Below, piece after piece: positions 21,875 through 26,043 of a DNA stretch of 26,043 bases (position 1 is the first letter of the stretch; each line of letters opens with the position of its first letter). The DNA is from an uncultured Bacilli bacterium. GTDB taxonomy: Bacteria; Bacillota_I; Bacilli_A; RF39; UBA660. The notes below the pieces were generated by a model. That model did not search any database. It saw nothing but the letters and a program-made list of their open reading frames with translations, and had not been told where the DNA came from. The stretch spans positions 1-26,043 of the forward strand of contig CAKOJO010000012.1 in assembly GCA_934090595.1 (NCBI GenBank), given 5' to 3'. Position numbers and translations under genes: made by a program.

Positions 21875-23711
21875 TATTTTTATTTCCCCTTTTTAAATAA
21901 ATCATTAGTATTGATATATCAGATGGATTTACTCCACTTATTCTCATTGCTTGACCAATTGATGTTGGTTTTACTTTTTGTAGTTTTTCTCTTGCTTCTA
22001 ATGCTAGATTACTAATTTTTGTAAAGTCTGTGTCTTCTGGTATTGTTATTTCATCATATTCGGACATTTTTTTTGCTTCTCTTTCTTGTTTTTTTATGTA
22101 ACCTTCATATTTTACTATTATTTGAGTTTTATTTATTATTTCTTCTTCATAGTTGCTTTTTAAATATTTTGTTAAATCTGAAAGATTTATTTCTGGTCTT
22201 TTTAATAGTTCAAATAATGATATTCTATCTTTTAACTCAATATCTAGTTCATTATTTGTTGGTTTTATATAATTTGTTTTTAACTCTTCGATTAGTTCAT
22301 TTATTTTTTGTTCTTTTTGCTTATATTTTTGATATTGTTCTTCTTTTAGAAGTCCTATTTCATGTCCTTTTTCTGATAGTCTTTGATCTGCATTATCATC
22401 TCTTAAAAGTAGTCTATATTCTGCTCGTGATGTTAATAGACGATATGGTTCTTTTGTTCCTTTTGTTACTAAGTCATCTATTAGAACTCCGATGTAGGCT
22501 TCATTTCTTTTTAGGATTAATGGTTTTTTGCCTTCTAGTTTTAAAGATGCATTTATTCCTGCGATTAGACCTTGGCATGCTGCTTCTTCATATCCTGATG
22601 TACCGTTTATTTGACCAGCAGTAAATAGATTTTCTATTATTTTTGTTTCTAATGATTGTTTTAATTGAGTTGGATCTATTGCATCGTATTCTATTGCATA
22701 AGCGTATTTTAGTATCTTTGCATTTTCTAATCCTGGTAATGAATGAACCATTTGTTCTTGAACGTCTTCTGGCATACTTGTTGAAAATCCTTGAATGTAT
22801 ATGTCATCATAATATAGGCTTTCTGGTTCTAAAAATAGTTGGTGTCTTTCTTTGTCATTAAATCTTACTATTTTGTCTTCGATTGATGGACAGTATCTTG
22901 GTCCTACTCCTTCGACGTATCCTCCATACATACTAGATTTTTGTAAGTTTTCATTTATTATCCTATGTGTGTCTGGTGTTGTATAGATTAAATAGCATTT
23001 TTCTTGGTTTTTTATATCATATTTTACTTCATTCATATAGGAAAATGTTAATGGATAGTTGTCTCCGGGTTGTTCTAATCCTTTTGTGAAGTCTATTGTG
23101 TCTTTTTTGATTCTTGGTGGTGTTCCTGTTTTTAGTCTTTGAATTGTAAATCCTAATTCTCTTAATTTATCGCTTAGATGAAGTGATGGTTCTTCTCCGT
23201 GTGGACCTCCAGAGTGTTTTTTATCTCCGCGTAGAATCATTCCTTTTAAATATGTCCCTGTAGTTAGTATTACTGCATCGGCATGTATTTTTTCATCATT
23301 TTTTGTAATGACTCCTTTTATAGTATTATTTTCTACGATTAGATCTTCTACTATATCTTCTTTTATTTCTAAGTTTTTTTCACTTTGTAATGTTTTTAAC
23401 ATTTCTTGTGGATAAATTGTTTTGTCTATTTGAGCTCTTAGTGCTTGAACTGCTGGTCCTTTTTTTGTGTTTAATTTTTTTATTTGAAGAATTGATTTGT
23501 CTGTATTCTTACCCATTTCTCCACCAAGAGCATCAATTTCTCTTACTACTACTCCTTTGGCTGGTCCTCCGATTGAAGGATTGCATGGAGCGTCTGCTAT
23601 ATTTTTAATGTTTCCTGTTATTAAAAGTGTTTTATGACCTTTTCTGGATGCTGCTAGTGCTGCTTCACATCCTGCATGTCCTCCTCCTACTACGATTATT
23701 TCATACTTCAT
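21867..23711 (-). CDS. mnmG: tRNA uridine-5-carboxymethylaminomethyl modification enzyme MnmG (GidA)
   Basis: With MnmE, MnmG uses FAD, folate and glycine to form (c)mnm5U34 in tRNAs. The 614 residues begin with the FAD-binding VVGGGHAGCEAALAASRKG (6-24), then NPSIGGPAKG, the GTFLKG-like TGTYLKGMI, RLKTGTPPRI, ENLFTAGQINGTSGYEEAA with the second nucleotide site, and LLTSRAEYRLLLRDDNAD. The C-terminal helical domain (about 460-614) contacts MnmE. Length is near the usual 620-630. ATG start with SD AGGGAT, 7 bp downstream of mnmE; overlaps rsmG. Confidence 0.97.
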   Translation of the reverse strand: MKYEIIVVGGGHAGCEAALAASRKGHKTLLITGNIKNIADAPCNPSIGGPAKGVVVREIDALGGEMGKNTDKSILQIKKLNTKKGPAVQALRAQIDKTIYPQEMLKTLQSEKNLEIKEDIVEDLIVENNTIKGVITKNDEKIHADAVILTTGTYLKGMILRGDKKHSGGPHGEEPSLHLSDKLRELGFTIQRLKTGTPPRIKKDTIDFTKGLEQPGDNYPLTFSYMNEVKYDIKNQEKCYLIYTTPDTHRIINENLQKSSMYGGYVEGVGPRYCPSIEDKIVRFNDKERHQLFLEPESLYYDDIYIQGFSTSMPEDVQEQMVHSLPGLENAKILKYAYAIEYDAIDPTQLKQSLETKIIENLFTAGQINGTSGYEEAACQGLIAGINASLKLEGKKPLILKRNEAYIGVLIDDLVTKGTKEPYRLLTSRAEYRLLLRDDNADQRLSEKGHEIGLLKEEQYQKYKQKEQKINELIEELKTNYIKPTNNELDIELKDRISLFELLKRPEINLSDLTKYLKSNYEEEIINKTQIIVKYEGYIKKQEREAKKMSEYDEITIPEDTDFTKISNLALEAREKLQKVKPTSIGQAMRISGVNPSDISILMIYLKRGNKNND

Positions 23712-23718
23712 ATTATCC

Positions 23719-25071
23719 CTACTTTCCTACACAGAATTTGCTAAATAAATTATCTAGTAATTCTTCTTGATATGTTTCTCCTATTACTTCTCCTAGAACA
23801 TCCCAAATATATTTTAAATCTATTTCTATAATATCTATTGGTAAATCATTTGCTATATTTTGTCTTATGTTTTCTATAGAGTTTTTGGCTTCTTCGACTT
23901 TTCTTAATTGATTTATGTTTGATACGTAGTTGTAATCTTTTGTTTCTATTTTGTCTAGGTTAAACATTTCTTTTATTTTTTCTTTTAATTCTTTTATACC
24001 ATCATCATTTAATGTATTTGTTGTAACTATTTCTTCTTGTTTTATGTTATTTATGTCTATTTTCTTTTCTAAATCATTTTTATTTATAATTATTATTCTT
24101 TTTTTATTCTTAGATAGTTCTAATAAATCTTTATCTTCTTTTTGAAGTTGTTCATTATTATTTAGTACTAATAAAATCAAATCTGCTTTTTCTACTGCCT
24201 GTCTTGATCTTTCTACTCCGATTTGTTCTACTATATCTTTTGTTTGTCTTATTCCAGCAGTGTCTATTAGATTAAGCCCTATTCCATCTAATATTATTGA
24301 TTCTTCTACTACGTCTCTGGTTGTTCCTGCGATGTCTGTTACTATTGCTTTGTCGTATCCAGAAAACATATTTAAAATACTACTCTTTCCTACATTTGGT
24401 CTTCCTATTATTGCAACGTTTATTCCATCTTTGATTATTTTACTATTTTTAGAGTTTTCTATTATTTTGTCTAATTCGTCTTTAATATTATCTAATTCAT
24501 TTTTTATTTTTTCTACTGTCATTTCTTCAATATCTTGATATTCTGGATAGTCTATGTTAACTTCAATGTTTGCTAGTATATCAGATAGTTTTTCTCTTAG
24601 TGTTCTTATCTTTTTTGTTGTGTTTCCTTTTAGATTATTTATTGCTATTTGTCTTGCCGTATCACTTTTTACATTTATTAAGTCCATTACTGCTTCTGCT
24701 TGAGTTAAGTCTATTCTTCCATTTAAGAATGCTCTTTTCGTGAATTCTCCTGGTTCTGCTAAACGAATATTTTGTTTTAATAGTAATTCTAATACTTTTT
24801 TAGTTGTCGCTATTCCACCATGACAGTTTATTTCTACTATGTCTTCTCTTGTGAATGTTTTGGGTGCTTTCATTATTGTTACTAGTACTTCATCTATTGT
24901 TTCGTTATTGTCTTCAATATATGTATAAGTTATTGTGTGACTTTTTTTGTCTAAAATATTTGTTTTTGTTATTTTATTTACTTCTTTTATTGCCTCTAAT
25001 CCTGAGATTCTTATTATTGATATTGCTCCGACTCCTAATGTTGTTGATATTGCTGCGATTGTGTCATTCAT
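23719..25071 (-). CDS. mnmE: tRNA modification GTPase MnmE (TrmE)
   Basis: MnmE is the GTPase partner of MnmG in wobble-uridine modification. The 450 residues contain the formyl-THF-binding N-domain (NDTIAAISTTLGVGAISIIRISG), the helical domain with GEFTKRAFLNGRIDLTQAEA, the inserted G domain with GRPNVGKSS (223-231), DIAGTTRD and DTAGI, and the C-terminal FCVGK whose Cys is conserved. The frame extends upstream to an ATG at 25095, but that region contains the SD GAGGTGG and starts at or before the predicted transcription start. The ATG at 25071, giving MNDTIAA as in homologues, is the start. First gene of mnmE-mnmG-rsmG. Confidence 0.97.
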   Translation of the reverse strand: MNDTIAAISTTLGVGAISIIRISGLEAIKEVNKITKTNILDKKSHTITYTYIEDNNETIDEVLVTIMKAPKTFTREDIVEINCHGGIATTKKVLELLLKQNIRLAEPGEFTKRAFLNGRIDLTQAEAVMDLINVKSDTARQIAINNLKGNTTKKIRTLREKLSDILANIEVNIDYPEYQDIEEMTVEKIKNELDNIKDELDKIIENSKNSKIIKDGINVAIIGRPNVGKSSILNMFSGYDKAIVTDIAGTTRDVVEESIILDGIGLNLIDTAGIRQTKDIVEQIGVERSRQAVEKADLILLVLNNNEQLQKEDKDLLELSKNKKRIIIINKNDLEKKIDINNIKQEEIVTTNTLNDDGIKELKEKIKEMFNLDKIETKDYNYVSNINQLRKVEEAKNSIENIRQNIANDLPIDIIEIDLKYIWDVLGEVIGETYQEELLDNLFSKFCVGK

Positions 25072-25098
25072 TTGTACCACCTCTTTTTTACGCATTGT

Positions 25099-25104
25099 AT
25101 TATA
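25099..25104 (-). promoter_or_regulatory. -10 box of the mnmE operon
   Basis: Perfect TATAAT within ATGATATAATAC on the minus strand, about 28 bp upstream of the chosen ATG. No good -35 is seen; phased A-tracts upstream may stand in for it. Confidence 0.6.
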
Positions 25105-25128
25105 TCATATTTTTTCTAATATATCACA

Positions 25129-25184
25129 TTTTTCGTGCTTTTTTGCGCAATTTATATGTTTTTATAATTTTTTTGCATTTTTTT
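25129..25184. other. Helically phased A-tracts (probable curved DNA) upstream of mnmE
   Basis: Six T-runs on the plus strand (A-tracts for mnmE) at 25129-25133, 25139-25144, 25151-25153, 25159-25163, 25168-25174 and 25178-25184. Their centres are 9 to 10.5 bp apart, one helical turn. A seventh run at 25110-25115 falls two turns from the first. Such phasing produces intrinsic bending. Confidence 0.6.
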
Positions 25185-25207
25185 AGTTTGGGTATTTAGT
25201 TTTTTAT

Positions 25208-25235
25208 TTGATTTTTATACATAAGGTGGTATAAT
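25208..25235 (+). promoter_or_regulatory. Promoter of the PIG-L deacetylase gene
   Basis: -35 TTGATT (25208-25213), 16-bp spacer, -10 TATAAT (25230-25235). Transcription would start near 25242, giving a leader of about 25 nt. Confidence 0.65.
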
Positions 25236-25267
25236 TGGTGAAGTGAAATTGTTTTTCGGGTGATTTG

Positions 25268-25963
25268 ATGAAGTATTTTAGATTTATTATTATATTAATT
25301 GTTTGTATCATTTTTGGTGCTTTAATTTATTATTTTAATTTTTATCATAATTTGGATAAAGATTTGAAAAAGATTGATTTTAGTAAATATGATAAATTGA
25401 TGATTGTGGCGCATCCTGATGATGAAACTTTATGGGGTGGTGGTCATCTTATTGATGGAGATTATGTTGTTGTTTGTGTTACTTGTGGTAAGAATAAGGT
25501 TCGTTTGAATGAAATAAAACGTGTTTTAAACAGAACTGATGATGAATTAATTGCACTTTGGTATCCAGATAAAACTAAAGGTAAGAGAAATAATTGGAAG
25601 CTTTGTTACAATGATATAGAAAATGATTTAGATAAAATTATTAATGCTTATGATTGGAAGGTTATTGTTACTCATAATCCTAAAGGGGAGTATGGACATA
25701 TTCATCATAAAAAACTTAACAAAATGGTTACTGATATATATGATAATGAAGATATAGAAGGGGAGTTATTTTATTTTGGAAAGTATTATACTAAGAGTAA
25801 AGTTACTGATTTAAGAACTAATCAAACTAAGTATAATCCTAATTCAATTAATGAAAAGAAAAAACTTATTAAAATGTATCATTCACAAGGTTTTATTAAA
25901 AAGATGTTTAATCATATGACTGATTATGAAGATTGGCAAAAGTATGAAAAAAAAGGAGACTAG
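25268..25963 (+). CDS. Membrane-anchored PIG-L/LmbE-family deacetylase
   Basis: PIG-L enzymes are zinc-dependent deacetylases of N-acetylglucosamine-containing or related substrates. The 231 residues start with one membrane helix (about 5-23), so the enzyme is probably held at the outer membrane face. The zinc motif AHPDDE is at 48-53 (His49, Asp51, Asp52) and the second ligand region THNPKGEYGHIHH at 135-147 supplies His144 and His147, so the active site looks complete. The substrate is unknown; a cell-wall or glycolipid sugar would fit the anchor. SD GGGTGAT; a TTG directly before the ATG is in frame but the ATG is preferred. It is transcribed opposite to mnmE and ends at a strong terminator. 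Confidence 0.88.
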   Translation: MKYFRFIIILIVCIIFGALIYYFNFYHNLDKDLKKIDFSKYDKLMIVAHPDDETLWGGGHLIDGDYVVVCVTCGKNKVRLNEIKRVLNRTDDELIALWYPDKTKGKRNNWKLCYNDIENDLDKIINAYDWKVIVTHNPKGEYGHIHHKKLNKMVTDIYDNEDIEGELFYFGKYYTKSKVTDLRTNQTKYNPNSINEKKKLIKMYHSQGFIKKMFNHMTDYEDWQKYEKKGD

Positions 25964-25989
25964 TTTTAGCAATGCTATTAACTTAAGAT

Positions 25990-26026
25990 AAAGTTAAAAA
26001 TATCATTATGAAATATTTTTAACTTT
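25990..26026 (+). terminator. Terminator of the PIG-L gene
   Basis: 14-bp stem AAAGTTAAAAATAT / ATATTTTTAACTTT with a 9-nt loop, followed by more T residues to 26030. Confidence 0.88.
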
Positions 26027-26043
26027 TTTTATTGTGTTGGCAA

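Noticed and set aside
21437..22435. Same short sequence GCTCGTGATGTTA in rsmG and mnmG, looking like a repeat
   Set aside because: Both encode the conserved TSRA residues of their own families; coincidence of motif and codon use.
22043..22624. Plus-strand Leu/Phe-rich ORF of 193 residues
   Set aside because: Antisense of mnmG; T-rich complement of Lys/Glu codons gives Leu/Phe runs.
1..26043. Possible recoding of UGA as Trp, given the mycoplasma-like composition and tmRNA tag
   Set aside because: Conserved Trp positions use TGG and spo0J ends in TGA at the expected length, so the standard code applies.
1..26043. CRISPR array, prophage or defence island
   Set aside because: No regular spaced repeats, integrase, capsid or defence-type genes are seen; nearly all genes are housekeeping.

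Overview
This is a chromosomal window from a low-GC Gram-positive bacterium (Bacillota). Evidence is the strong AT bias, Shine-Dalgarno (SD) sequences of the AGGTGAT/GGAGG type, TTGaca-17-TATAAT promoters, and gene order known from Bacilli. The standard code is used: Trp is TGG, and TGA ends the spo0J gene. Glutamate racemase, an L,D-transpeptidase and a FemABX-type enzyme argue for a walled cell rather than a true mycoplasma. The tmRNA tag ends in LAFA. A lineage between Bacilli and Mollicutes, such as the uncultured gut Bacilli, is plausible but is an inference.

Layout, left to right. (1) 1-76 looks like the end of an insertion sequence (ISL3-like terminus) whose body lies outside the window. 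(2) 106-3314, minus strand: an L,D-transpeptidase, miaB and a small ankyrin-repeat protein, each with its own signals. (3) 3476-4341: tRNA-Thr(GGU) and murI, divergent, sharing a 57-bp promoter region. (4) 4416-10930, minus strand: enolase, a Ca2+/cation antiporter, secG, rnr, smpB, an HTH protein with a degenerate ImmA-like domain, and ssrA (tmRNA). This is the classical eno-secG-rnr-smpB-ssrA block with two insertions. (5) 11056-12312, plus strand: a FemABX-like peptidyltransferase. (6) 12331-14275, minus strand: a DUF1292 protein and a 560-residue coiled-coil protein of unknown function with a 105-bp tandem duplication. (7) 14372-25071, minus strand: the replication-origin-flank block mnmE-mnmG-rsmG / noc / soj-spo0J-mscS-DUF951-abgT-ychF. 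(8) 25268-25963, plus strand: a membrane-anchored PIG-L deacetylase where rpmH-rnpA-yidC-jag would be expected.

The genes cover translation and tRNA modification (miaB, mnmE/mnmG, rsmG, ychF), ribosome rescue with RNA decay (ssrA, smpB, rnr), chromosome segregation and nucleoid occlusion (soj, spo0J, noc), envelope (murI, LDT, FemABX, PIG-L, secG) and transport (mscS, AbgT, antiporter). The genome is compact: genes overlap or abut, and several promoters sit on the terminator or stop codon of the preceding gene.

There is no phage, CRISPR array or obvious new defence system. The most unusual items are: the Noc-like ParB with a long repeat-bearing disordered linker and no N-terminal membrane helix; the pseudo-ImmA regulator splitting smpB from ssrA; the coiled-coil/DUF1292 pair; and a run of six helically phased A-tracts upstream of mnmE. 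No stretch over 300 bases lacks a gene or RNA.
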